Source: Strongyloides papillosus
Lineage: Eukaryota; Nematoda; Chromadorea; Rhabditida; Strongyloididae
NCBI GenBank assembly: GCA_005656395.1
Contig: SRSI01000048.1
Span: 744,001 to 808,000, forward strand
Reading direction: 5' to 3'
Length of the DNA stretch: 64,000 bases
The notes under the pieces were generated by a model. It worked only from the letters and a program-made list of their open reading frames with translations, did no database searches and had not been told where the DNA came from. Positions 1 through 13,100 of the stretch are shown here, piece after piece. Position 1 is the stretch's first letter, and each line of letters starts with the position of its first letter. A program made the translations under genes and the position numbers.

Positions 1-1265
1 TAATTTCGGCCAATCTATGTGAATCTTTATAAGTTTTTCAGCTCTCTAAAAATAATATTTAGTTTAGAAAAATCAAAAACATACATCGTTATCTATATTA
101 AGTATAACACCACTTTTAGTTACAGCATTCATAACAAATCAGATAGACTTAACTTTAGAGCAGAACAGAAGAAAAATAAATTGAATGAATTTTTTCGTGA
201 AAATTTGACTTAAATATTAATGACAATGATTACAATGACCATCTTATTTTAAATAGAAAAGAATTTGATAGATTTGTTATCATCTAACAGTTTATAGTCA
301 TCAAATTGAAAGTAACTGACTGCCTTTGTTTGACACTATTTGTTTGTGGAGTTTGTACCTTTTTTTTTATAAGAAATGAATATAGTCATTGCAAACTGCC
401 TGTAAGGTTCGCTCTTTTGCATCGCAATAAGCAAATCGAATTCATTCGTCGCTGTTTAACAATTGGCTATGTTTAGCAATAATTTTTTTATGTATCTTTT
501 AGATAAAAGAAGTCAGAGTTTTTTTTTAATTTTAGAATAATGTATTAATTTAAAAATACTGTTTTTTTTATTAAATTTTGTGAGTCTATCAAAATTATTT
601 TCTGGGAAATTCTTATATTACATTAAGAAATTAAAATCAAAAAATCAAATACTCTTCAAATTATTAGAAAATAGATTGTAACGCAAAAGTTGAAATGTAA
701 TTAAGGATATTAAAGTTTCTTATTGAACGATTTTATATCAGTTAAATTGTTTAATAAAAAATCAGAAAAAGTTTTTCGGTGACAATTTCTTCTCTAAAAT
801 ATGTTGGTGATAACAGAAAAAGTGATTTCGTTGTGCCATCTGTTGATCCCTATTAATATTAACCAAAGGAACAAATAGTTTTATGATTTTTAAGAAGAAA
901 ATTAATAAAAAAATATCTATTTACATTAAGCTACAAAAAAAGAGTTTGTTAAAAAAATTACTGTGACATTTAATGAAACTTTTCAAAGTATAATATAAGA
1001 AAGTCTATTATGTTAGATCATGTCTGGGTAGACCTTAGATTTTACATGATATTGTAGTTTTCAAATCTTATAAAAGAAACAATAGTTTCAACAAAGGAGT
1101 TTATAAAGGAGATAAATAATCATTCAGACAATATGTGTATACAACCTTTTGATCACTTTCATGGAAGGGATACAATAATAACATTTAAGTTAAATGAGAT
1201 AAATGAGATACGTACATTAAAAGAATTTATAATAGCAACCGGGAAGGTTAACAAAAGATTCCATA
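1..1265. other. AT-rich stretch, no gene seen
   Basis: No reading frame here has coding character. The 64-codon open frame starting at base 19 is of AT-rich composition and is probably chance. Bases 340-470 are less AT-rich than their surroundings and stay open on the minus strand for about 50 codons, but they have no start and resemble no family I know. The region may be upstream DNA of a gene outside the window. Confidence 0.5.
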
Positions 1266-2108
1266 CACTCACAAATTATTGTATCGTTTTCCGTCCCATT
1301 TGATCATTTTGCTCTTTTTTGACTCATTTTACATTTTGGTCGATACAATTTTTAAAGTTCAATTTTTTTCTTAATTTATTTCACCGCTTAAAATTAAAAT
1401 GTCACCGAATTATTGTATATACAAATAATATAAAAATGTCAATAAATAAAATGATTTTAAATATATGGTAAATGGATTTACTTTTTGATAAATATGTTGA
1501 ATTAATATTTCATAAATATAACAAATTCACTTACATTTTTCAAATAAAAAATTTTATACTTTAAAAAATTAGTTAAAATGTTTTGAAACTTTCAATTTGG
1601 CAATAAAAAAAATATATCTATTACAGTTTCATTATAGAAATTAAATAACAAATATTTTTGAAACATTTTAAACACAATAAAACGTATCACTCTTATTTTT
1701 TTCTCTTTATGTAAGTAAAATTCAATCTTAAATATATTCAATTTCAATAAATACTCTTACTTATCAGGATTTTCATGTTTATAATATATTATATCAATGA
1801 TATGAATGATTTCCATATTATTTAAAATTAATTTCATTAATTACATTTACATAAAATGGGTGAATGCTTTTTAAAGTATTCTATTTTCTCTTTAAAAATA
1901 AAATGAAATCCAAGTGAGAGTAAAACCTTAAAGAATTAAATTTATCACAGATGAAATCAGAAAGTTTTAAATTTAATATATAGCAAAAAAATAATTTTAT
2001 GACGCCAATGCACGCACATACATAAAAATATTTGTAAAAATAATTAATTTTTGTATCGTCTCATTTTAGAGAATGATCTGTGTATTTGGATACAAAAATT
2101 TGCGAATA
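1266..2108 (+). mobile_element. TIR-bearing repeat, copy 1 (non-autonomous DNA transposon-like)
   Basis: This stretch of about 843 bp aligns along its whole length with the copy at 2922-3756, at very roughly 80% identity by eye. The left end reads CACTCACAAATTATTGTATC. The right end read on the minus strand matches it at about 16 of 21 positions, so the ends are degenerate terminal inverted repeats. A TGTATCGTCTCATTTT-type sequence also recurs near both ends in direct orientation. There is no long open frame and so no transposase. No clear target-site duplication is visible. It is best described as an old MITE-like or non-autonomous DNA element; the family is not recognised. Confidence 0.65.
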
Positions 2109-2242
2109 TATGATAATTATGAATAAATAATTTACCTATATTTTATTGTATTTTAAATTTTAAAGTAAATTTGCATCTATTTTCATTATAAATAACGAAA
2201 TCATTTTATATTTTTTATATTTCTTCTTAAATATCCTCCAAA

Positions 2243-2830
2243 ATGAAGAGCGCTACAAAGTCTACCAACTCAAGTGATATGAAGCAAAGTAAGGATATAT
2301 TGGACAAGCTTTATGTGGACTTCAAGCTTCAAAATTTACAGTCTTGTGATATAAAGATTGTTCTTAATGGAAAAGAGCACATTTTTGCTCACAAAATTCT
2401 CCTAGAAGCTCATTCAAATTTTTTCAAGAATGAGATTGAGGATAAAAAAGCAATCGTAGTTTTGAATGATCCAAAGGTCACATTGAAGTTGATGAAGCTA
2501 ATGTTAAAGTTTCTCTACAAGGGAAAAGTTAATGTAGATATGAAAAAATATCTTGAAAGCTTTAAGGATCTAGCTAAGAAGTTGGAGATTAATACTTTGT
2601 ATGATAAGTTATCAGAGGTACAAAGTGATCCTAGTGGTAGTATCAAAGAAGCCAATAAGATGAGAAGTGATAAAAAAACAAGAAAATCAACTAAAAGTAA
2701 GAATAAAGAAGGAAGAAAAACCAAGAAGGCGTCCTCAAAGAGAAGTACTCTAAAATCTTCAGCTTCAAGAAGAAAAAGAGGAGCCAAAAAACCAACTACT
2801 TTAAAATCAACAATTATGAATTGCCATTAA
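2243..2830 (+). CDS. small BTB/POZ-domain protein with basic tail
   Basis: This is a single-exon gene of 195 aa. Residues about 35-115 look like a BTB/POZ fold. They include the typical DIKIVLNGKEHIFAHKILL start (residues 36-54), in which the conserved H of the HKxxL core is preserved, and the later FLYKGKVNVD segment. BTB domains mediate dimerisation and often recruit cullin-3 ubiquitin ligases. No MATH, BACK or Kelch domain is present, so the cellular role is unknown. The C-terminal third (from about residue 140) is very rich in Lys, Ser and Arg and looks like a nuclear or nucleic-acid-binding low-complexity tail. The start codon follows a short A/T leader (CCTCCAAA). The gene sits exactly between two direct copies of a TIR-bearing repeat, which suggests mobility or duplication. 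It could be a young or decaying family member, but the frame is intact. Confidence 0.75.
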   Translation: MKSATKSTNSSDMKQSKDILDKLYVDFKLQNLQSCDIKIVLNGKEHIFAHKILLEAHSNFFKNEIEDKKAIVVLNDPKVTLKLMKLMLKFLYKGKVNVDMKKYLESFKDLAKKLEINTLYDKLSEVQSDPSGSIKEANKMRSDKKTRKSTKSKNKEGRKTKKASSKRSTLKSSASRRKRGAKKPTTLKSTIMNCH

Positions 2831-2921
2831 AAATCTTTTTTTTTATGATATTAATACTTATAATAATTTAAATAATAATTTTTAAAAAGATATGACATTG
2901 AAATACTAATAAATAAAAATA

Positions 2922-3756
2922 CACTCACAAAATATTGTATCGTTTTTCATCTCATTTTGTCATTTTGCTCTTTTTTTACTACTTTACACTTTAGTCGAAA
3001 TAAATTTTAAAATTCAATTTGTTTTCTTAATTTATTTTACCGTTCAGAGATCTAATGTCGTCAAATTATCGCACATGCAAATAATATAAATAATGTCAAT
3101 AAATAAAATGATTTTAAATGTATGTTAAATGGATTTGCTTTTGAAAAACTATTGAATTAATAGATTACAAATACAACAACTTTATTAACATCTTTCAAAT
3201 ACAAAATTTATTACTTTAAAAATCAATTAAAATTTTTTGAAATTTATAATTTCGCAATAAAAAAATATATCCATTCAGTTCCATTATTGAAATTAAATAG
3301 AAAATATTTTTAAATCGTTTTTAAGCACAATAAAACGTATCACTCTTATTTTTTCTCATTATGTAAGTAAAATTCAATCCCGAAAACCTTTAATTTTCAA
3401 AAATCCCTGACATTTCATTTCTTGTTTATAATATATTTTGTCAATGATATGAATGATTTTCAAATTTTTTTTAGTTAATTTCATTAATTGCATTTTCTTA
3501 AAATGGGTGAATGCTTTTTAAGTTATTGCATTTTCCTTCTAGAAGAAATAAAAAAAATCCTGTGCAGGGTAAAACCATAAAGACTCAAATTTTGTCATAG
3601 ATTAAATCGAAAAATTTTAAATTTAACTTATCGAAAAAAATAATTTTATGACGCCAATTAATGCGCATACATGAAAATATATTAAAAATAACTAATCTTT
3701 GTATTGTCTCATTTTAGAAAATGGTCCATGTATTTCGATACAAAAATTTGTGAGTG
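2922..3756 (+). mobile_element. TIR-bearing repeat, copy 2
   Basis: This is the better preserved copy (835 bp). The left end CACTCACAAAATATTGTATC matches the reverse complement of the right end at 19 of 21 positions, running CACTCACAAA...TTGTATCG on both sides. It has the same orientation as copy 1 and shares many exact blocks with it, for example around GAATGCTTTTTAA and TTTTATGACGCCAAT. It has no coding capacity. The two copies bracket the BTB gene, so the whole 1266-3756 block looks like a composite arrangement. The flanking bases (left ATA, right TTA) do not give a clear target duplication. Confidence 0.7.
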
Positions 3757-5068
3757 TTAACACAAATACATATCAATTGGCAAATAGAGACTGAAAGAAA
3801 TTTCAAAAAGTTCTCATTAGAAATAAAGTTGTTGGTAAATCCAGAAAAATTTAGATTACTACTACACCCGAATTCGCCAACACTTTCATCAACATCATTC
3901 ATAACATTTTTTCCATAAAAATAATTTTTCCATCCCATTTTTATCAACAATCAAATTCCTTTCACATATTGATTTCTAAAAAAAATGTGTTAGAAGGTTT
4001 CTCTTTTATATTACTGGAGCTATGAAAGAAAAAATAAAGTACATAAAATAATAAATGATTGGAAACCAAAAGTTGTGATATTGAAACATATTTCAAGTTA
4101 TAATTTCTTCTTTTTATATTTTTAGAAACAACCGTGTTTCATGTGCACTATACGTTAATATTTTAGAAAACATTTAATTTGTGCTTGCTTTTAATACGCT
4201 TTATTATTATAATTTAAGTTCTCTATTATCATGCAAAATTCAAATAATAAAATTAGGAATTATTTATGATTTCAATTTTGAAAGTCTACGGCAAGAAAGT
4301 AACATTTAATTAATATTTTATAATTTTTAGATTATATAAATCACTTTAATATGATTGTAAATACCGTTATAGTGTAGCGGTTAAAAATAAATAACAATAA
4401 GAATAAGAGAAATATTTTATTATAAGAAAACAAAAAGATACAATTTATAATATTGCAAGTTAGTTTTTCATCCTTCTAGTCACCACTGGTAAATGCTGCC
4501 ATTTTCCTCCCTTTTATATCCCACTGGGCGTGTCTGTTTGCCCTATCATTATTTCGTTAAAAATTCCTATACTATTTCGATACTTTAAAAGTAATTTTGG
4601 CTTTTTTTATACAAAAGACGTTGTAAAAAAATCTGTATTTGGCTTGCTACGTAGTATATTCAATTATAAAAAATGGAATTTATTAAAAATTGATTTTCTC
4701 TAGAAACTAATATAGAGCCATTATAAAAAATACCATTAAAAGAACACGATATACCTTTTCATCTAAAGTAGATAAAGTAATACTTCGACTTTCATACTAT
4801 AAGGAGTATCTCAATAAAAAGTATTGAAATAACACGGAAAAAAATCTTTATAAAAAGTTTAGTTAAATCCACATGAACTTGAAATATTATCAAAGTAAAA
4901 AAATACATTTAACCTACAAAATTTATTTTACATAAAAAAATTACGATAAATATTTTAAAGAGTTCCAAAAAATGATGATTAAAAGTTAATAAATATATTT
5001 CTTATTTTTAATATTTATGTTAAAAAAAGTCTTTTAAGATGCCACAGATAAACTTTCTTCATTATATT
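3757..5068. other. intergenic; LTR/promoter-like fragment inside, no gene
   Basis: This lies between the BTB/repeat block and the 3' end of the clathrin gene. The 78-codon minus frame ending in copy 2 (3714-3950) has no recognisable domain. Bases 4360-4560 are less AT-rich and, on the minus strand, carry TATAAAAG followed by a 9-codon frame and an AATAAA signal (see findings). An AATAAA on the minus strand near 4922-4927 could serve clathrin polyadenylation, about 140 bases after its stop. Confidence 0.4.
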
Positions 5069-8000
5069 TTACATTCCTCCATTGAAGAAGTTAGGAGTTG
5101 AATTACCAAAAGGCATACTATGTGTTGCTGGTCCAGGGAATGTATTCATACCAAATGGTGCACCACCCATTTGAACACCACCTCCAAGTCCTGCCATATT
5201 TGGTGTTGAATTATTATAAGTTAACATTAATTGTGGTTCCATTGATCCTGTTCTTTGGTTTTCACTAACCTCATCTTTACGTTCCTTCTCTGATAACTCT
5301 AACTTAGCAATCCTATTTTGCATATCTCTCATTGTTTGTATCATATATGGCATAGCATAATCATTTAATTTATGCTTCCAAGCTAATTCCATAACAACAT
5401 CAGGTTTCAAAAGATCATAACATTGGTGGAGAGCTGCAGCAAATGAATCATACAATTTTTCTTCAACAAAGAATCTTATTAATGCTTCAGCTGTCTCTGG
5501 ATTTTTACTCTCAGCAGCATACTCCATTGCATCTTTATATAAATTATCTTTTTTACAAAGTTCTATTGATTGAGTCCATCTATTATTTCTCTTGAATAAA
5601 TATGCTGAAATACGCCTAAATTCAACCAATTCATGATTTTCAAGTTTTTGTGCAAGAGAAATATTATCGAAATTGTCATATGAATCAATACTAGACTTCA
5701 AACTTTCAAAATCTTCCTCCTCAATATATAAATTGTTGAGACTTTCATTGATAGATTTATTATTTAATGTTTGAACTTGTTTAAGATATGGTTTTACAAG
5801 TGGTAATTGATTAAGTTTTGTAAAGAAAGCAACTGCACGTGAATGATCCAATCTTGGTGTAAGTACATTAAGAAGATCATTCAAAAGATTTGGTTTATAG
5901 TCTAAGTAGAAACTCATAGCTTTATAGAATAACTCAACATTGGCAACTTTTTGAATCATCTCTTTGAAGTGTTGCTCTCTCCATGCTTCTGTTGGGTGAT
6001 TTATAACAGTAATAACAGCATTATCATACTCTTCATATTTATCATACAAAAATACTAAATCAGACCATAAATGGGCTGCTTCACATGCTTTAAGAACTTT
6101 AGGAATATTAACACGAGACCAGAAAAGTTCCAAATGTTCTCTGAGTTTCTCAGGTTTAAATTTACTGTATAATATAGCCAATTCTGTAAACATTCCCATA
6201 TGAGCACGTTCCAAGCCAAGTGCAGCTTCTAAAAGTGAAATTAGTTCTTCGAAATAGCCATAATTGGTGTAGTAGTTAATTAAATCACTCAACTCATCGG
6301 CATGTACAACAATATTAAGTCCACAAATTTGAGCTAATCTAAATTCTTTATGATCGACACAAGCAAAACATACTTGTTTCCATGTTTTTGTACTATTAGC
6401 TTTTCTAGCAGCATCAACAGCAGCTTGGAAGTCATTTAATTTAACTAAAGTACAAGCAAGTTTAGCATTATTACTAATGTTATTGTATAAAAGTTTAGCT
6501 GCTTCATATAATTCTTGATCGAAACATCTATCACCAACTTGTTGAATACTGGCATGATTTGGACTGTTAATAAAAGCATCTAGATCAGTAAGTCTATTTG
6601 TTTTAGCATAAGCAAAACATAACTCAGTCTCAATAAAAGCTTCACGTGATTTTTTGTGTGCCATTTGAAGGTATCTAACCATATCATCCCAATGATCAGT
6701 TTCAGTACAAACTTTAACAACTTCTATGAAGGAAGATGGATCATCGGCTTTGATAAATGAATCAACAGCTTCTTTAACCATATTTTGTTTCAATTGTGCC
6801 TTAGCAAGAGCTCCCCAGACACCTGGTTCATTACAGCGCTCGGCATACTCATAAGCACGATCTAAGTTTCCAACATTTTCAATTAAAACGTTAATAGCAG
6901 ATGTATTGACATCAAATTTCTTAAAAATAGCAAAAGCTTCTTCATAAAGATTACTATTAATAGCAACATTAGCAATCTCTGGAGCATCATAAGAATCAAG
7001 TTTTTGAATATACTCCATAACACGAGAAGCATCAGCTCTAATAGCAGTTAAAATTAAAAGATTTTGAAGATTTCTATGATCAGCAAATGCAGCATTGTCA
7101 AGAACAATCTTTTCAAGTAACTCAATGAGTTCATTTGGTAAATCAGCAGCCATGAAAGCTTTAACAGTTTGTGAGATATCCTCTGAATCTTGAGTTTCAG
7201 ATAAAGCTGTTTGTACAACTTGATCAATTAATTGTCTTCGATATGGATTCTCCTCAACTAAGACAGTAGCCCACAAATCCATATCACGTCTTCTAACAAG
7301 ATAACGAGCTAAGTTCTTGAATAAAGAATTCTCGTTACAAACGGCAATTAATTCCTCATCACATTTACCTCTTTCATATGCAACAAATGCATAATGAGGA
7401 TCTCTCTTTTCACAATATTTTCCAACAACTTTTGAATCATAATATGGATTTTCTTTAAGGAATCTATCAGGGTTATTGTTAGAATCAATGTAAATTTTAG
7501 CAAGAGCATTATGAGTAGCAGGATCAGTGGCACCCTCATGGACACGAGATTCAAGCCATGGAACAAGAAGTTTAAGACGATTTCTCTTCTCAACCTCACC
7601 AACTAACTCATCAATATCGAATTTTCCACGAGTGTTAATGATAAGTTGCTTAATAGCATCCTCAGAACAGTCAACATCAAGAAGAGCACCAACAACTATA
7701 GGGAGGCGTGTTGGATTAACTTTAGCAACAAAGATTTCAATATATTTTTGAAGACTATTCTTGTAAAGATAAAGAATTAAGTCATGTACCATATCATGGC
7801 GATCACAAACAATAATCAATGGGAGTTGATCTTGTAATTTAGATTCCTTCAAAAATGTCTTAACTCTTTCTGGGTCGTAACAATTTGATTCACGGCAGAT
7901 TCTTTCAACTTCTTTAATTTGTCCAGTACGTGTAGCAGCTTCGATGTACTTAAAATGAACATCTGGATCTTGAGAGAAGTTTACAATTGAACCAAGGAAG

Positions 8001-10190
8001 TAGAAGAGTCCTTCATAACTTTTAAATGATTCAAAGATAGCAATGATCTTATCAACTCCTAGTTGTTCGTGGTATTTTGAAGCAATTTGAACAACAATTT
8101 GAAGATTTTGTCTAATATTAGTTTGAAGCATTGCCTTTAAACATTCAAGAGAATCGTCAACAGAGAGTGTTCCAAAGTAATTAATTAACCAATCTGGTTT
8201 AAGAAGATGAGTATTTACAACAGATCTTTTTATATCATAAATATCGTTATAATGTTCTAGGGCTCTTTGATACAAACCATATTTCTCACATAAAGTTCCA
8301 ATATAGTTTCTATCATAGTGTGAAAACATTTCATTAGCAAAAATAGCATCGGCAACTTGAGGAGCATATTGAAGATTCATTTCCAACAATTTTGTTTGAA
8401 GATGACCCTCCTCTGGTTTGTTATCCTTCAACACTTCTAAAAGGAAAGAGGTGCATGGTTGGACAGCATTAACTTCAGAGAAGCAATCAACAATTTGATT
8501 AACATCAACAAGTGGTTCACCATTTTCTCCTTCTGATACCAACATCTTAGCAAATTTCCCTGCCATTTCTTGATTTGATCTTAGTACCTGACGAAGTTGG
8601 AAAAGGTAATCAGGTGTAAATCCGATTTTTTTAGCATACAGAATAATTTTATCAAATTGTCCAGTTTCAGCAAAACATTGAACAACTTTATGTGGAACAC
8701 CGCCTCTTAAATAAATTGATAAAGCCAAATTTGTATCTAATGGTCTTATTAAATCACCAAGTTCTTCACAACATTCGAGTTTATTTTCACCTAACCATTT
8801 CTCAACTAATGGTTTTCTATTTTGTTTAACAACTGGTTTAACTAATTCCAAAGTTTCATATTTATTAAGACTTCCTTTTTCAAGTAAAATACTAAAATAT
8901 GTCAAAAATGGATTTTGATTTCCTTGGCCAGCAGGAACGGAAGCCAATTTTTGAATTGTTTGTGGTGTTCTTAAGATTTCCTTTGGTGCTGTTGCAGCAA
9001 CCTTAGCGGCTTCCATATAATTTCCATTAGAGAAAAGAAGATTAAATTTCTTAACAAACAATTCCTCTGCATGAGGATAATCACAACGTGTGGATAGACG
9101 TAAGGCCAAATCAGGATTTTGGAGAGTATTACTAACATATGGTACCATAGCATCTTTATCAAGATAAATTGACATTACCTGACCACGACGATTAATACCA
9201 ATAATCCCATTTGTTGTTTCATTTAATGTTGAAATAAAGAAAGTTTCTGTTGATGCGCGGGTTGCTGAAATTAACAGTCCTGTCTCAACTTCATGAACAT
9301 AAATATAACCATGTTTAGTTATTGTGTAAACAAATCCTTCCTTAGAAGAACATTGCATAGAAATTGGAAAATCTCCAGTTATACCAGCATCTGTTGGGAA
9401 TTGCATCTCAACAGTCTTCTTTTGGAATGGTTGATTACCAGCAGCAGGATTTCCAAGTTCGAGAATATGTAATCTGCCACCACTGGCATTTCTGCAGGAG
9501 AAAGCAACTAAATTAGAAAAATCAGCATTTCCCTCCATTTTGTATTTCATAAAAGCACCAGCATGACCTTCAATAGCTTGTGAAACTTTTCTTTCAGTAC
9601 TATATAATTGCATTTGTCCTGTTACTCTATTTTCTTTAGCGGCAATACCTACCAACAACAAAAATTTTTCGTCAGGATTTTGAGCGTAATTAATAATTTG
9701 ATGTCCATTTAATGTTGTGTGTCTATCAAACATCTTTACAGGATTAGCTGTACCTTCTAAACTCCAATGATAGACAGTTGTTTCTGTTACCATACCAATA
9801 GTATTATGATTAATCCATTTCCAATAAATAACTTCATCAGGAGCTTGGTATGTTTTAAGTTTTGCCTTGTTTTCCATATCAAAAATTTGGAGAGTCTTAC
9901 CACATTTTAATGCTAAAACTTTCTTATCCGGGTTCATGATAGCAGATTCAGCCTTAATTGGTCTTCTAAAATTTTTGCTAGGATCACCTGTTTCAAAAAT
10001 TATAACTTGATGTTCATTGTTAACTGAATCTCTACATACAATAAATTTGTCCGATTCCATAGTAACATTTGTGAACGAGATGGTACCAGGAGAAACTCCA
10101 TAATTAGTAAGCTAAATAAGAAATAATAAAGAAAGATGGTAAAAAAAAACTTACTGAAAAAAGTTCTGTGCACTTAAGAGGTTGTGCCAT
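5069..10190 (-). CDS. chc-1: clathrin heavy chain
   Basis: This is the clathrin heavy chain, which forms the three-legged triskelion of coated vesicles in endocytosis and trans-Golgi sorting. There are two coding exons: 10190-10155 (12 codons, [12 protein letters not shown]) and 10111-5069, split by a 43 bp GTAAGT...TTTAG intron. Adding exon 1 and 17 codons before the internal Met restores the usual N-terminus ([20 protein letters not shown]) and gives 1692 aa, close to the usual length of about 1675-1680. Residues 1 to about 330 form the beta-propeller that binds clathrin-box adaptors. The rest is the alpha-helical leg repeats (for example [20 protein letters not shown] and RLDHSRAV) and the C-terminal trimerisation region. 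QLMLT, the Hsc70/auxilin uncoating site, lies at residues 1639-1643, where it is in other animals. The tail beyond it is Gly/Asn/Pro-rich and longer than usual. No breaks are seen. Identity is certain; the short first exon is well supported by homology. Confidence 0.97.
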
Positions 10191-13100
10191 ATTTTTTGGT
10201 TTTGTAAATTAGATTATAAAATACACAAAATAAATAGATATGCGTAAGTAATATTTGATTTTTAGACAAGACTGGCAACCTATCCCTGTCTCTAAAATGT
10301 ATATATAAAAATGAAAAAGTTTCAATATAAATTTATAGAATTTGATACGATCTAACTATAATAATTAAAAAGTTAGTTAATAAACAAACCAAATTTTAAT
10401 ATAATAAACAATGACAAAATGACGATATATTTGTTGTAAATGTATATATATTTATTTACAATAACGGGAAACGAGAAAGAATACGATTCGCATTAAATAT
10501 TTAAATTCTTAAAAATACACCTTCTACATTAAAATTTTGTATACATATACATATTTTAAAATGATGATAAATAAGAATGTAACGTGTATCAATTTTTATT
10601 GTTGTGATTCTTAAAAAGAAAATAATATTGAAAAATGTTTGATGATCAAGGGAAAAAAAATTTACAGAAGAAAGGATATCAACAATGGAAGTAGTGGAAA
10701 TAAAAGTTTAATAAATAAAAGTAGTAAAATCTATGATATTTAATGTCCAAGTGAGGAAAAACATTCAATTTAATATTTTTTATTATAAATAAATTTACAT
10801 GAAACTAAAATAACATGATAATTTTTTAATGCAATTTAACACAGATATAATGTGAAGGAAAAGTAGATTAGTAAAATATGATGAGAAAAATGAAACTTAA
10901 TATAAAAAGAGATACATAAATGGTATGGGTAAGAATATCAAATTATAATGGAATAAAATCTCAATAACTGTTAAAAAAATGCTAATTATACCTTAGTGAT
11001 AAGATAGTAAAAGTTTCTCAGAATTCGTTTAAATTTTTCCAGTTTAAAAAAATTTTTTGAAAAAAGAAAAACATTAAAAGTGTTCTAGGTTATTGGAAAA
11101 TAATCGATTTGAAGAAGGAAGAGAGAATGTACATATAGCCACGTGGGCATAATGGACATGAGAGAGAGTTATTTCAAATAAACAAGAGTAAACTTTTTTT
11201 GTCATCTCTATTCATGATACTTCATTAGAGTAAAGGGAGAAAACAATGAAGATCTAATTGATAATTAATCATATTAAGAGGACAACTAAATAATGCAGAT
11301 TAATTTAAAAACCTTTTAATGGTTGTTATTGCTTCATCGTACAAGTGCTTTTTTCATAATTACTATTCTTAAAGTTAGTTTTTATAACCAAAAATGGATG
11401 TAAAAAATGAAAAAAAAGTGTATTAAAAGATAGGGAGAGTGAATGTCAAAATTGATTAAAAAGAACAACCTTTATCATTTCGACTTTCTAATAGGTACAT
11501 AAATAGAATAAGAAATACGTATAGTACGCCCATTTTTTGTGACACATTGACAAAAGAAGATATATACTGACCAACTGTTTAAAGATTATACTTACCTGAA
11601 CAACTAATTAATATCATATACTAAACAAAGACGTATACGCATACACTATATAAAGCGAACTACAAATGGAAAAATCTCTTACTCTCTAAAATATTCTCTA
11701 ATAATAAATACAAAGTAACATAAACAATTTTAAATAAAAAAAGATTCTAAAAACAATTTCCTTTCATAAGATTTCAAAGTCTAACATTCTCACAGAGTAG
11801 AAAAAAAAACCTTGCGTAGGAATAGACAAATCATCTCTAACAAATTCGTTAAAAAATCTTTTTAATAATATTTTCATAATACTGTAACTAAAAGAAAAAA
11901 TACAATTCTTATTTAAAAAAAGTTTTCTTCTTTAACTATACAGTCCATAGAAGTTAAAGTAATATAAATAAAATTTTTACATATATATTACAATAATAAC
12001 ATTTCCCACTACTTTACATTACAAATCTTTATTATAAAAAATAAATAGAAATGTTGTGAACACTAAATATTTACATGCTTTTTAATAAAACTTGTAATAC
12101 TACAATTTTTTTGCCTTAAAATATTATGAGTCATTCAAGATAAAAATATACAAAAATTTTGTATCTTCATTAAATAAAAACTTTTTTCACTACAATAAAG
12201 CTTGAAAAAGGAGTACACTACAATATAGAGTAAATTAATAAATCAAAACTTCTAACTACAATTGAAACGGTAAAAGATTTTTTCTACCAGACTCGAAAAT
12301 CAATATCTTTTTAAAGATCTTAAAGGCAATTATATATAAAAATTGTTTAAAACGTTTTTTTTTGTATAATTCCCTAAGTTAATGCATTATTTTAATGAAC
12401 AAATATCATTTTGTCGATGATGTCATCAACTTAGAAATATAGAATGACACATACTGTATTTTGAAATATTTCTATTCATAATTTGGTAGGTTTTTATATA
12501 TAGTTGGTAAATTAATATAACAATTAACCAAAACAAGAACAATTTGAATTGCAAGTATAAATCAAAAACATTACAAATCTCAATACAAAACGATAAAATA
12601 AATATTTTTAAGAACAAAAAAAAGTTATTCCAATGGTAGATGTCAATAATACATCATACTTCAATAATATGCGCTATTATATCAAAAATATTAGTAATGT
12701 AATAGAAATGAATTTTACTCCTATGAAATATAGTTTCTTTTAAACCTCAAAAGTATTAAATGGAGAATCTCTAGTAAACACATATATGATAAGACTTTTA
12801 AATATATATAAAAGGGTCTTTTTAGTTATAATTTTTAACTCTTACAAACACATATTATTGGATAGTTAAAAAAGAAATACATAGCTATCTTTTATTCTCG
12901 TGAAAGAATGAAAACTTTTATGCTATTTAATAGATATAAATTGTAACATCACAAACAACTTATAAAATTCAATACATATCCATTCTCCCAAATCCGTCAA
13001 TATACATACTTGGAGATATATTGTGTCTCGACCAGAATATTATGTATTATATGTGACGTGGAGATGGATGTCAAGAGCAATAATGAACATATTAAAAAAA

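Noticed and set aside
3714..3950. 78-codon minus-strand frame
   Set aside because: It overlaps the right end of the repeat copy, has no recognisable domain and has no splice support.
4368..4384. tRNA-like A-box sequence (TATAGTGTAGCGGTTA)
   Set aside because: There is no matching B-box or cloverleaf downstream; the following 60 bases are A-rich. Not a tRNA gene.
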